A DNA stretch of 64,000 nucleotides from Strix aluco (GCF_031877795.1 NC_133935.1:49189330-49253329); one strand, 5' to 3'. Shown: positions 26,701 to 39,836, counted from the first letter of the stretch. Notes: generated by a model from the letters alone, not told the origin. Program-made: numbers and translations.

Positions 26701-29700
26701 CCTGTAAGGAAACTCTTTCTTACCCCTGCACGCAGTTTCTGACTGGCTTCATGTGTATAACCTCCGTAGTGTCTGGGTGTAGCATCACACTTCCAGGAAA
26801 CCAAACCAAATTCGCAGTTGACACGAATGACTCAGGAACTTAAATAAGAGCAATGTATTAAAACATGTTGTCTGTATAAGAAATGGGAATTATTAGAAGT
26901 ATTTTTAAAGAAATAGTCTCTGATCTTTTGCTTCCTGCAACCTCAGACTCCCTTAAAATCCTTTGACATGCCTCATTTTTTTTTCAGCCAATCTTCTATT
27001 GCTAACCTCTGCGCAGGCTTTCAAAGTGGATGCTGTCCAGAAATCCTATTACAATAAATTTACTGTATTAAAAAAATCTGAGGAGGAAATAAGATATGGT
27101 CACATAATCAAGTCTGACTGTTCACCATTGCCAGCCTTTCATCCAGCCCTTTGTTTATTGTCATCTTATCCTGTTCTTAATCTCATTTAAAGCATAGGTG
27201 CTTTAGTACAAGGACCTTCCATTTTCTTTCGAGTGCCTTCTGCATATATGATACCACATTTAAAGCACATAATCTCTCTCTTTAAAGTGCTTTCCACATC
27301 TATGATGCTGTAGAAATAAAAAATTGTAACAAAAGCTTAACCAAGAGTTGTAAACCTAACCAGAATATATTTCTGTAGCTTTCAGTCTCCTTTGTTGTAA
27401 ACAGTAAGGCCAGCTTTCCTGTATTTTAGGAGAGATTATCACATTTATCTAAAAATCCTGCTTAAAGTAATGGATTACATATTAGCAAATCTGAATAAAA
27501 AATCAGCAGTATATTAGAGTGCATATCTGTAAAGAAATCTTGAGGATCACTTGCTTTAACTGGAAGTATCTTGAGATCTCTCATACCTACTTGGAGAGCC
27601 AGCTTCCAGATTGACATCCTGCTCAGAGAACACCATGAGAGCAGCTCTCCCCAGACCTGCAGTGAAGTGCCAGCGCTGGCCTGGAGGTGAAGCGGTGCTA
27701 AGACACTTCAATTTACAACCTTGAGGCCTAAAAGCAAGGTTGCACCAAGTGAGTTGTCTGGCCATGGCCAAAGGGAACGGAACAGCAATGGCAGCCAGCT
27801 AGCCTCATTTTATGATGTGGTCCTAGCTGTCCACACCACTGTAGCTCCAAGTGGGGAAAAAAAGTGTGTGCTTGGCTGCAGAAATACAGAAAAAAATTAT
27901 TAGCAGCAATGGATTTCCATTTTGCCCCAGGGAAGGAGGCAATACAGTGATTCTGTTCCAAACACATCCCCCTTCCCATTATCTGGAAGACTGTTGTGAA
28001 AATCCGAATGAAGTGGGCTTCCAGATGAGTCCTGTGCTGATGGCTAGCGTGGTGGTGGTAGTCTTTCAGCTGTTCAGCAAAGCATTAAATGTTTCAGCGT
28101 TCTTTCAAACATGTTTTCTGCTGCATCAGGTTCGTGCCACCTAGTGGTGACAGTCCCAACGTGCTGAACCCCATCGGTAAGGCAGACGGATTTTCACATC
28201 TCCTCATGAAAAACAGTAATAATCAAAGTATACTTTCAAATGATAAAGCACAATGTCCTAAGTTATTAATCGGTACCCTGGATGCACCTCCAAACTGCAC
28301 ATCAACCCCTACAAGACTGCAGATGATATCCCGGACCTCGGTGAAAGAAAATGCCAAAGGCAAGCATTGCCATCTGTAAATTTGCCTGCCCACTCCAGCT
28401 GGCCTCTGCCTGGATCGTGAAGCCAGAGGCAATGCAGTAATAAAACAGAGGAATAGAGAAGTGCTTCACTCGGGCAGTTCTCACTCATTGCCACTTCTTC
28501 ATCTGCCCGAGTCATCATGCAGTTGTCAACAGTCCATCTATTGTCTGGAAGCCCTGACAGGTATATTTGAAAAAAGAAATGTTTCTAAATAGCTTTATTT
28601 AACTGATCTTGTATTTCACTTTGATTTATGATTATTGTCTAAACGTAACTTGGAATAGATCCGCTTAACAACCAGATGTCACCAAACTTGCAGTAAATTT
28701 TAAATTAAAGTTCCTCCATTTGTCTTTGTTCAATGAAATTTTCAGCCTTGCTTATGCAAAGCACTTTTGAATATTCATCATCTTTTTGGCTGGACAATTT
28801 AATTCAGGAAGGGAGAAAAAAGACAACATCTATCCACATTGCAGCATTGGACTTGTACCAGGAATGAATCTGGACCAACAGATTTATTGACCAAAACACA
28901 AGAGAAGAAATTGTTGACTTTCTGCACTGAGCAAGCCACAGAAGAGACTGAAGTTTTAATGAATGGATTGCAGTGGAAAATTTCTAATATTGTGCATTCA
29001 CGTACAGTTTAATGGATTCAAGCCAATACCGAAAAGAAAGTCAGCACTCAAGTCTTCAGAGAAACTGTCATGCCATAAAATCTGCACTGTCGCCATTCAG
29101 AGATCGAAGGTTCAACTTGCCCTGGTGAGGAGGTAGGAAGCAATGTGGAACCCTGATCTGCTTCAGAAGTCACTCCCCAGGAGCACAGAAAAATGTGGTG
29201 TTTCTTTCACTTTTTTTCTGGAAACTGTTAGGAGATTAGCTTTAAATTACTAACTGGGATCCCCTATGAGTTCTGACAGAAACCATTGATAAAAACTCTT
29301 GTTAATATGTACCTCCAGCACCTCAGTAGCTGGTTCTGCTCTCTGTGTGATGTCCTCCCTGGTCTTTGGGCCACTGGGATTAGCCAAAGTGCCCAGGAAG
29401 CAAATAGAACTTCTGAGTCTAACAGAAGTGATACTGTGCCAATAAAGGCTTTCAGGCATTTTATCAGTGCTTCTTAAATAATCCAATTCAAAACATGACA
29501 AGAAGTGTCTGAGAGATGAGCCATAGTTCCCAATGAATGTAAAAAACGGATTAGAAAAGCATCATTTGTTGAGGATTAAATATTTTATAGACAGAAGAAA
29601 TGTGAGAAATATGAATTTTTTAAGCTGACTTAATACCATGCTTTCAATGTTCAGTGAGTGTCATGGGTGGAGCAAGTGCAGATGTAAAAAGATTAGGAGG

Positions 29701-31255
29701 AAAATCACTTGGAAGACCTGCTGCATTAGAGTTACAATTTAAACTTAAAGTCAGGACAGAAGCAGCATGTTATGACAGAAACCAACTTAACATCTTCTTT
29801 AACAGCAAATTGTTTATTTAAGGATGATTATGTCTGGGAGGGAGCAGAAAAAAAAATCAAACATTAACTCTTGAATATTTTTCTAAGCTTGAAAAAGCAA
29901 CAACTTCACAGAGACTACCAGTATGACCCATGCTTAAATGAGAGATCCAAGATGGAGAGAAAATCAAAAATACCCATTTTCTCAAGTAAGACCAATACAC
30001 CAGTTGTGATAATGCAATCAAGCTGGATCCTGTCGGTACTGTTCAAGTAACATGTCAAATGATTTTCAAACTTTTTTCTGATACAATATCTACAAAGTCT
30101 AATTTCTGATAAGACCACAGCAGACTGAGATTCTCCTGTGTCTTTTTTTTTTGTTTTTTTCCCCAACAAAAAAAGTAAAATTTTTGGAAAATTTGATTCA
30201 ACTGGAAAATTTAGATTTTTTTTTTCATCAGGTGATTGCACACAAAATATTTAACTTCCAATTATTTCCACCAGACAAAATACTTCATGGGAGGTTAATG
30301 CCACACTGGAGGCTACCTATGGATACATAGCTAAGTATTTACTACTGTTCAGCAATGCTTTGTGCTGGACACTTCTCTCCAAATATAAAGTGGGATATAG
30401 TTTTCTGCTTGCCTTGGCTGCCCCAACAGTTTTACAAATGGATGTTAATTAGTTGCAAATAGCCTGTCTTTACCATGCACTGGAGACAGTGCATGAGGGA
30501 GGTAGGTATTCACACATGAAAAAAATTGAGGACCAATGGGATATCCTGACCCAAATGGAAACTTCCAGCATAAGTCAACCAAAAGAGTGAGTTTTTTCCT
30601 ACACATTTCTATTTTAAAATTGATATTTAAAAATCTACCTACTACTCACATGGCTTCTTTCCTGTAACTTTTAGATCCTGGTGGGGATGAAGAACTTTGT
30701 TCTGCTCAGAGCATTTCAACTTGGTTATGCTACCAGAAGTGGTGGAACACATGCCTGAACTAATCTTTAAAAACAGTTAAGTACCACCACTGTTGGTTTT
30801 AAGTTGCTATGATACTGCTTTTTACATTAATGCTTTCACCATCCCTGTCTTCAGAACAGGACAGCACTTCCTCCTCTTGAAGTCATCAGGAATGTTGTTC
30901 CTTACATCAGCAGGACTTTCTGACCATGACAGTTACAATTTTATCTCTTCATTGGATATTGTAATCAAGGGCTGGATTTTGACAGCTTGCTCCAACTGAT
31001 GATGGTAAGACCTAGCACACCTGCAGGTGGGGAGGTATACATTTCAACCACAAAAACTTTTGCTGCCATTCCAGATTTCAGATTAAAAAACTACAAAAAA
31101 TGTTTGGATTTTAACTATTTGCTTGAGAAAAAGCTGTGCCAGAATTCACAACTACAGACTGTTCTCTGAGGAACTGGAGGAGTTAATGCCTCAAACATTC
31201 ACTGAACTGTTTGCTGCACTGATCTTCTAAGGAGGATGCCAAACATTGGCTCTAT
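20736..31255. other. Intergenic sequence, no gene recognised
   Basis: AT-rich with only short unsupported frames. Visible low-complexity items are a CT dinucleotide run at about 21361-21374 and an 18-bp T run at 26071-26088. The frames at 24000-24450 and 26060-26350 overlap on both strands and have no domain content. No CR1 or LTR is recognised here by eye, but old fragments could be missed. Confidence 0.5.
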
Positions 31256-31913
31256 TGTATAAGTTTGATACTTTGTATAAACGATGCAGGTCTTGCTATA
31301 GACTATGCCCTTGAAGAAGAACTAAAGACTGGTAAGAGGGGAACATCTGCCCCAGAAGGAGCTAAAGGCTGGATGATTGCCCCAGAAGCATGAAGTCAGC
31401 AAAAAAGGGCAGTAACTGGGGGAAAGGTAAAGGTGTCAGGGGGAGATCATGACCACCAACTCAACTGGTCAAAAGGGTTAATGCACCCCATCCCCCCTCA
31501 ATGCTCTTGCTCCACCTTTTCTCGTCTCTCATGCTAATGAGTTCATGGAAAACCTGCCTCACCTTGTCTAGTATGCAAATCAGCGGTAAGATGAACTTAA
31601 AAGGTGACAGAAAATGTTGCTGGGTGTGCACCCACCACCCAAGACTACCAGACCTGAGACAACGCTGGAACCTGGGGTGGCGATCTAGACTCTTTGACTC
31701 TCTTTCTCTCCCTTTTCTTTTACTGCCTTTCTTTTCTTTTCTTTCTTATAGACTTACCAATAAGAGGCCACATAGCTTACTATCCTTTTCCATGCTTGTT
31801 TCTACCACAAGTAAAACATTTTAACTGGTTGTTTCTGTTGTTTCAGCTTAATTTAACCCGAGAGGATCACAAGACCTTTACCACTCCCTGGGCTCTCAGT
31901 CCAGGTTGTAACA
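31256..31913 (+). mobile_element. LTR-like element (probable avian ERV solo LTR)
   Basis: The segment begins TGTATAAG and ends GTTGTAACA, giving the TGT...ACA termini expected of a retroviral LTR at a typical length of about 658 bp. Internally it has a TATA-like 'cttaaaagg' near 31588. A long pyrimidine-rich tract follows at 31688-31748, then a polyadenylation-like 'aataag' near 31761. The sequence around 'ctggaacctggggtggcg' (about 31662-31681) looks like avian LTR text I have met, but I cannot name the family. No clean target-site duplication was found, and no internal retroviral coding region lies beside it. Boundaries and strand are tentative. Confidence 0.5.
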
Positions 31914-34900
31914 CTGCTCTCATGAATGACATCATGACATCATGAATGACTACTCACAGGGGCCAAGTTCAAGCCACTGACTAGAAGACAAAAGGTTATA
32001 ATACACAATCTTTTTTAGATCTCTTAGCAGAGATGATCAGCCAATGATCCTCTGTCTAGATCTGGTCTGCAAATCAGTTAATCTGGTCTGTGGAAAGAAA
32101 AGAGATACTTCAGCAGACTGTACTTCCGAAGTTTCTCCATTGATTTCAGTGGGAGCTACTCATGAGAAGGAAATTGAAGGACTTTGTTCCTGGTACTGTC
32201 ATGGAAAGAAAAGCTCTAATGAAATTATCTTTGGAAGTGTACCACTGCAAGTCAGGAATTTTGAAATTAATCCAACGTATCATATTTAATTGCATATATT
32301 TTCTAAAAGCTGTTAAGTACTGAAGGCTCTGGTTTATCTGAAATTGAAAAGGCATCCAAGACTAAATTGATTGAAACGTGACTTTTGGGCACTGAGACTG
32401 AGCAGCTGCGATAAGGACCAGATTGCTGGTTGGGTGGCATTTTCCTTTCCAACAGTATTGGGAACTTTAGATTTTTCTACAGATTGAAAGAAAATACTAG
32501 AAAGCATTGTGTTTGTGCAGACCAGCTGTAAACACAGAAAGGCCCACTGTGCCCTTTTTGTAAAGGCCCTGAGAGCATCCCCCCACTGGGAGGTCTGGCT
32601 GCCAGGGCTTGGGGACAATGCAGAGTCAGTGCAGCTAAGGGAGAGGCCCCCAGGCAGTGCCGCAGGGAGGCTGCAGCTGGGACCCAGCTCAGTCTCGGTC
32701 CCAGAGAAGCTGCTTCCAGCTGAGGCCACAGTGCTGGGTCCCTACCTGAGCGACAGTTCCCACTGTGTTGCTGCCTGGCCTCAGCCCATCGCCATGCGGT
32801 GGCTTTCCTATAGCTGGGAAAGTGTGGAGTCAGGATCAACTGCAAAAGTCTTGCGTTTGACAAATCCCACTTAGCAAGTCCACAAAGAGCGAGAGGGACG
32901 CTCGGGCCTCTCCCGGGGACCAGTAGGGGTAGGGTCAGGCTCAGCCTGCGGCTCCACACCTGCATCCCCTGCAGCCAACCCAAAGACTGATGCTATCTTC
33001 AGCCAGAGGTGGATGAGGCCCTCCAGGAATGCTCTCAGCTTGCTCACTTTCTCTGGTGGGCATTATCTGGAGGAAATCATTTTCTGAAGAAACTCAAGAT
33101 ATGCATGTCACAGTGATGTCATATTTGACTTATAAGGGACTCCACGATTTTTGCCAACTGCTGTTTACACAAAACTCAATTAGAATGGTGTCCCGGGGGG
33201 CTGCTCATACGCATGACAGACAGAAGACAGGCTGAGACAATAAAGAAACTTCAGTTTTAGTTAGGACATGCTGACAAAACTGTTAATATTTGATTTGTGT
33301 GGCACTGGATGACCTACCAGTCCAAACGGATGGGGCAGGAGCACATGATAGCACTTCTGGTGAATTATCCAGAGTACGCAGTTTGGTATTTATACTGGCT
33401 TTATATTGTCTGCGGGGAACTGGCAATATCTAGTCTGGCATAAAACTGGCGTGGTATGGGCAGAATATGCTCATACTAATATAAACTGGAACGTTTTTTT
33501 AGCACATTCTAATCATGTGCCTGAAGCATTTTGCACCATAAGGCTGCAGCGTTTTGGTGCAGTACTCAGTGCCATAAAATATTCCTGTGTGTTGCCTAAC
33601 ATAATTCCAACTGAAAAGCTGAGCTGTAGTAACCAAAGGCTTACACAGTGTTAAGAAGCTCTCGTTCTTGTGAACAGCCAGAACTGTGTGTCAGAACCAG
33701 GTACACAGTCAAACAGATTCCTTGCAATACCTAAATACAGCTAAGAAATGGATTAGTATCAGCTGCTGTGTGTACCTAGTGCAGACAAATGTGAGGAGAA
33801 CACGGAGCTATTCAGGCTGGCGGTAGTCCAGTACTATGAGATCCTGCCGGCTTGCAGATTTGTGTTGGGCTATCTACTGAGGGCAGCTAGAGCTTGGCTC
33901 ATTCAGATGTCCTGCTTACAATATTTACTGGCACTCTTTGAGGGGAGATAAGTTTCTAAATTTGTTTTTCACAAACTTTCAAAGCCAGGTACCATCACTG
34001 GCAGGGACACCAGTGGCATCAGCGGTGGTGGCCACTGCTAGAGACAGCAGGTCTTATACCTGGTTGCAAAGTATACATGAGGAGAATGCATGAACACAGT
34101 TGGGGAACCTCTGCTATACCACTCTATCAATGCCTTCAAATCACCTCATTAGAAGGCACTGGAGCTAGTCGAGTAATTGTGTGCATCAAATCTAGTTTTC
34201 CGAGACACAATGTAGCTGACACAGTAGTATCTAAGAATTTTGTAGTCTGTGGATAAATACAGGTTTGTGTATGTAACTGATGGAGCATTATTCTTAATCG
34301 TGTGGGCTGGTAGGGGTCAGGAGGGAAGAGGCACTCATTGAGAAAGACTGAAGAATCAAAGTCTGGTCTGTGTTTAGTATAGGTACATGATCAAGCTGTA
34401 CCAGTGAAGGCTTGCCATCTGCTGATATTTTGTTTAACAAAAAGTGAAAACAAGAAGAACATTTGCATTGCAATTACTGGAGGGTTAATGGATAAAGTGG
34501 CAGATAAAAAAGTTGATAGGACTCAGGATCTTGAGAACTGCTGCCACTTCATAAAAATAATTCTGTGCGTCTCTGTGACAGAAAACCATCACACCAAAAG
34601 CCGCTACGGTGACCCAAGAAATGCGTACTACAGAGCAATATGCAACTTCTTCTCCAGATGCCATCAGTGAGGGAGAAAGGGGGTAACAAGCCAGCTACTC
34701 CTGGTATCTACAGTGAATGAGTTCCTGAAAATGAGGGGGAATATATGATCTATGCAAGTGCCATGGCTCTTCCTGTAGCTGGGTGCTAAAGTTGTTTCGC
34801 TTTTGATCATATTGTCCCCTTCCTAGTCCATCCTCAACAGTTACAGCTACTGGTACAGTGTATTTGAAGCTACTAATAACATCTCTTTCAATATTTGTAC

Positions 34901-37900
34901 TATAAACCACAGCTGGTTTACATACATTTTTTTCATCTTTTATCATCTTTTTTATAGAGAACAGATAAAATACAGATATCAGCACAGATGACAGACAGTG
35001 GCAAACTGCACTGACAGATCATAATTACCAGAGCAAGAAAAGTTTTTAGATGTGCCTTTACCACAATGTTGCCAGATGAACTGTGTTGACCTAGACACAG
35101 AAAACCCAAACTTGTCTGAACATTTTTACTCTGTCCTACAAGACTGTTGGAATGGACTTCTCTCTGTCCACTCCCTGAAGGGCACTGCCAGGAGTGCCAG
35201 GCAAGAGGAAGAGCTGCTCACATTTGGATTCCAAAAGGTAAAGGACAATCTCCTTCAGACAGTGTGGCTAATTCCCACTCTCTTAATGAGCCTTCCCTTC
35301 TAAATGGCTATGAGTCAGCACCACGAAGTGTGATTTCTTACTGATGTATGTATATGGCACCAGTAGTGTGGTAGCAGATTATTGTTACAGACGGCATGCA
35401 AAGCAAAGTATGAAGTGAAAAGAAAAATGACAAAAGTTTCATTTAACAGAAAGTTCAGCACGTCTCTTCCAAAACCTTTTCTTAATACGATCATAGGGAG
35501 TTTTGGCCGTCTAGCAGATGGGCCACTACAGTGACTATTAGCCTCTTTGCCTTCCCTTTTGAAGTTGAACTGCATTACCTTGCTAACACAGCTGAGCCCG
35601 CCAACCCGAGCTGTGAGATACCCAAGGCCAAGCTCATGTTTCCGTTGTTACAGTGCAGTTACCAGTGCATCAGACCATCCCAGGACTGCACACGTCCTGC
35701 CAACAGGAGTTACTCCCTGAGGGGTTGTCATAACAGATTATTTATGCCAGCATTGCACAATTTTGCTACTGCACTGCGTAAATCTTACGCACCTTTAAAA
35801 ACAGAAAGGACAGTATTTCTATGTTATGAACAGTCATGTAGACTGGTAATGACTGAGCGTGTAGAGCTGCACAAATATCACAAAGTAACACTCTGTGCTT
35901 CCTACAGAAACAGAGATCAGTATTGTTTATAGCTACAAGTTGGGTGTATGCTTCTTTCCTAAAGGATGAGCAGCTATGGTTTCACTGTGCTCTCCGGGCA
36001 AACATTAGATCAAAATTAGATCAAAATGACACATGCTTTCCTACTTTTCTTTTTCTTCTAATGTAAGAAGTGAAGTTGGCCACCGTTGCCCTTGCATCAG
36101 CTACACACATTTGAGATACTTTGTTCTGTTTCTGAACTTGAATTCCACATATTTAAAAAAATATCATGTGCTTTTATAATCAAAATAAGCTCATGATTAG
36201 CACATACCAAACTATGGTTAGAAATCTTGTATTATTCTCAGTTTAGAGAGGGAGGAATGATAGAAATGCTAAGGATGCTGATTTCAAAAGTGGTCTGATC
36301 TGAGATATTTTGGAGTTTCAACCCTGAGTAGCCACAGAGGCCAGCAGCCCTTGGTTATGGAAAGCTCTGCTGCATGTGTCTGGCCTTGGGTGGGTAAAAG
36401 TTGAAGTTCTCTAAGGCAGCAGTCACTTTTGACAGTGTTTTGCCCTAAGAGATAGCGCACAATGCACAAAAGAGTGGATGGTGGGCTGAGAGTTGGACCT
36501 GTCTATCCACATTTCATGTTCATTTTATGACCTCTTTTACGGTTAGAAAGATGAACTACATAGGTGTCTCTGCAATTCAGAAGGAAATTGTATCAGAGGG
36601 ACAGACTAATTTAAGATGGCAACAGTTAATGCTTTTGCCAAGCTCAAGAACCACAACTGAGACATGAAGCCAGGACATCTTCAAATCCAGACCCCTGTAA
36701 GCAACAAAACACTGCCCTTTAATGACTGCTGGGTCAACTCAGCCACTTGAAAAAGGGATTGAAATGAGTACTAAAATTAAAGTAGTTTTAATACTGCAGT
36801 TTCTGAATGAGTTGTAAAATAAGCTGGGACAAGTTTACACAAGAAACGTTTGCTATAAAGAGTAAAACCATGGGACCTGAGCCAGGCCAGCGGTGCTGCT
36901 GCTCCTCCTTTGCTCCTGTACCAGTAGGTGCCAGAGGCTACAGACTCTGTAGGCAGAAAACACGTTTCATTGCTCTCATTTGATTCCCTCAGGCTGACAC
37001 ATGGAGTGGAGTTGACAGGCTCCACTGCAAGCTGTGTCTAGCCTTCTTTGGCTAGAGGGAGAATTGCTGATACATCGTGCTTCGAGTTTTTGCAGTGGAG
37101 AGCATAAATGTTAAAGCAAAAGAAAAGAAAGAGACGTTAGGTTACCACCTCTTTAAGGCAGGGTTGCCTGTGGTATACAAGTTTACAAGCAGCGTGAGAA
37201 ACAGGTCATAAAAAGGTCCCCATTTAGTTAGAAGTAATAGACAGTTAGCTTTTCACAGGCTGATGTTCAAGTGAAAGGTGCTCAGGGAAAAATCTAACTT
37301 AATCAAGCACTTGAAGTCAGGACTCAAGAAGGCTGCGGTCAAGATACAGAGGTCAAAGATAAGGGTCAGGATATGCAGCAAGACATAGTGAAGCTTACAG
37401 GCAAACAAACGAGTGAAAAGAAAAATATATGGGTCACATTATCCATTCGAAATTAAATACATAAAAAATTAAAAGAATTTTCATATGTAGTTTAGGAAGA
37501 CAAACCACATCTGTTGATTCATTTTAAGAACAGCAACAAGAAGGTCTAAATCTGGAGTAAGTGTGAGCAAGGTAAAATTAAACTTATACTTGCTTTATAG
37601 GAAGTAAAGGAGGAAGATGGTCAACCTCTCAAGTGTTACAGAAATGTGAAGTGACTTGACCTCAAAATTATTTAAATCTGTTATGTAGCAACACAAGCTT
37701 TAAATGCTTTTTTTTTTTTTTAAACAATGGAATTCAATAATACAGACCAGTTACCAAGGGATGCACATTTACATCAGTCCCTGCTAGTTTATTTTCCAGA
37801 AAGCTGTAAACAATCTTCTCCTTTTCAAGACCGTGAGTTTGTGAATGCACTGCAACTTTTTCCACACATGGATCAATTTTTATGATTTCATTATTTATTC

Positions 37901-38935
37901 AGCACTCATATGAAAATATTGTTATCAGCCTCCACATTTTAGCATTCTTACATCATATTACCTTGAATAACTGTGTGTTCAGTAGTATACACTGAAGTAG
38001 CTAGTATACATCAGCACTGATAAAGAGCATGAGGTAAAGATCCTGGTAGTTCAGTGGTTGACATATTTACTAAAGTGCTTCCTCCACATCAGCTATTCCT
38101 ATCTCTTAGCTATAAGGAGAAGATTTAAAATGCAATTTAAATCAATCAGTGCATATGGAGGAATGTGAATTCCATTGTTTCGGGATAATTTATTTTGCTT
38201 TATCTTAAAAAAATGGAAAGACATTGTTAAGAAATATAATACCCTGCACTTCAAGAGGGTGTGGTGTCATGTTACGTTTCTGCATTAAAGAATCAAACCC
38301 ATCTCTGAATCCAGGCAGCCCCAAACCATCTATAAATGCATTATTAGAGTTCGGTTAATTGGAAAACACCCTAAAAACATACTGAAATTATGTTTGGCCT
38401 GATTTCCATACATATCAAAGAGGAGAGATTCCTGGCAAACCTTGAATCTGTATTTTGAAGAAGGAGTTTGCCAGCTGGCTTTTCACATTCTGTAACAAGT
38501 TTGTGCATTACTTTAGAAAATGTACTGAACTAGACCTGATTGAACATTGTGAAATAAACCATTGTAATAACAAAACAAACAATTTCGTGGACCTAGCAGT
38601 TTCAAGTGTAATCAGCAAGCAAATTATAACAAAATTATGGTCTTGATCTTGAAGTTCATTAATAAAGATATGTGAAACTTGGCAACACTATCAATGCAGC
38701 ACATTTCTTCCTTTTTTTCCCCTGCTGTTTATGTTGCAGAAGATTTTACTTTGCTCGCAAGCCTTTCATTACGGACTGGTGCTCTCTCTTTCCTCGCATT
38801 GACAGTAAAAAAATGTTGCTCACCATTTATAAAGGGTCTGACCAGACCTAAACTCTGCTTAAGTCAGCAGGACTGGCACCAAAATCATTCCTCCCATGTC
38901 TGACAGGATGCTTTGCAGACATAGAGGTGACAAAG
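31914..38935. other. Intergenic sequence, no gene recognised
   Basis: Just after the LTR-like element is a short repetitive patch at 31920-31950, with 'catgaatgac' and 'atcatgac' repeated. A GC-richer interval at 32500-33000 opens a 168-codon frame on - and a 121-codon frame on +. They overlap, have no known domains and are low-complexity in composition, so they are not annotated. A T run at about 37708-37722 is the only other simple repeat noted. Confidence 0.5.
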
Positions 38936-38973
38936 CCCTGGCTCGAGAGGCTTACCCTGGCTCAAGAAGCTTA
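38936..38973. repeat. 19-bp tandem duplication
   Basis: Copy 1 is 38936-38954 'ccctggctcgagaggctta'. Copy 2 is 38955-38973 'ccctggctcaagaagctta', with two substitutions. It lies about 0.9 kb upstream of the MDM1 start codon. Confidence 0.85.
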
Positions 38974-39394
38974 CACTGCACTGGAGGCATCAGTGACCAG
39001 CAACAGGCCCTACTAAGAAGGAAGACAGGGTGGGTCAGCAGCCGCTGGCAGAGGGAGTGTGAACAGATTGCCTAAGCCATTTTGTTTAGTGTATCTCTTA
39101 CCAGTCTTTTACCACCCTCTCAGCTGTTTTTGATGCAGTCAAGGAAAGTCAGGATGGAGATTAGCAGTGGGCAGGCAGTCAAAAGAGCAGGCCCCAAGGA
39201 AAGATCTGAACAAGAAGGTGGATTAGGATCTCCTGACCGTGCGGTGCGGTTAGGTGAGGTGGCAAAGGAGGGTCTACAACCAGCACGCCATCGCACAGGG
39301 CCCAGAAAGGTAAGGGGACTTGTTTCTTCTTTCCCTAAACGCTGTTTTTGTGCCAACCTATTGCTGCAAGCGTGGGCGTGTGATTTTTTTTTTT
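38974..39394. other. MDM1 distal upstream sequence
   Basis: Ordinary sequence leading into the CpG island. No exon was recognised. An 11-bp T run lies at about 39385-39395, immediately before the GC-rich island. Confidence 0.5.
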
Positions 39395-39581
39395 AACGAG
39401 GCGTCCAACTTTCCCCTGCCCTTGCGCTGATTAGCACCGAGCACCCCACACTACTGACTGACACGCGGCTGGGCGCACACGCCTCCCTGCCGTCCTTCCC
39501 CAGATACGAAGTACTGGCGATATAGCGCCGTTATCCTGCCACGGGTCGGGGAAAAGGCGTTTACTGTGGGTAACACGGCGC

Positions 39582-39687
39582 CCGCACCCGGCCAACACAG
39601 CCCCCGCGGGTGGCGCCGTGAGGGGAGGCTGCGGCCGCACCCAGCCAACATGGCCCCCGAGGGCAGCGCCGGGAGAGGAAGCAGCGG
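39582..39687 (+). repeat. 53-bp tandem duplication in MDM1 promoter
   Basis: Two adjacent copies (39582-39634 and 39635-39687) share 'ccgcaccc', then 'gccaaca', then 'gcccccg' and 'gcgccg' at a constant offset of 53 bp, with scattered substitutions. The copies differ at the ACACAGC/ACATGGC position, so only the second has the YY1-like core. Confidence 0.75.
39647..39654 (+). promoter_or_regulatory. MDM1: YY1-like motif AACATGGC
   Basis: This matches the AANATGGC core bound by YY1, which often lies near the start sites of CpG-island promoters. The first duplication copy has AACACAGC at the same place and should not bind. Occupancy is inferred from the motif alone. Confidence 0.35.
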
Positions 39688-39734
39688 TGGCCGGGCGCGG
39701 GCCGCGGCGCTCCCCACCCCCGTTGGGCGGCCGC

Positions 39735-39745
39735 CGCGCAGGCGC
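39735..39745 (+). promoter_or_regulatory. MDM1: NRF1-like motif CGCGCAGGCGC
   Basis: This near-palindromic GCGCAnGCGC word resembles the NRF1 consensus, with one central deviation. NRF1 sites are common in CpG-island promoters of this kind. Confidence 0.35.
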
Positions 39746-39781
39746 CCGGCGAGGCGGGCCGGGGTGGGCCGGGCCGGCGGC

Positions 39782-39795
39782 TTTGCCAGGGAAAC
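39782..39795 (+). promoter_or_regulatory. MDM1: Near-consensus RFX X-box upstream of MDM1
   Basis: TTTGCC-AG-GGAAAC matches the classic X-box GTTGCC-AT-GGAAAC at 12 of 14 positions. Both half-sites are recognisable, with correct 2-bp spacing and an intact right half. It lies 41 bp before the ATG. RFX2/RFX3 control many centriole and cilium genes through X-boxes, and MDM1 encodes a centriolar protein, so position and biology agree. Regulation by RFX is inference. Confidence 0.55.
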
Positions 39796-39836
39796 GGCGG
39801 CGTTGACGGCCGCGGCCCGGCAGCCCGCGCTCCGCC

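Noticed and set aside
31920-31950. 'catgaatgac/atcatgac' repeats as an attachment site or regulatory palindrome
   Set aside because: It is a short imperfect simple repeat beside an LTR-like element. Slippage explains it.
32477-32983. 168-codon frame on - overlapping a 121-codon frame on +
   Set aside because: GC-rich local composition opens both strands. The products have no recognisable domain, and no splice or promoter context is visible.
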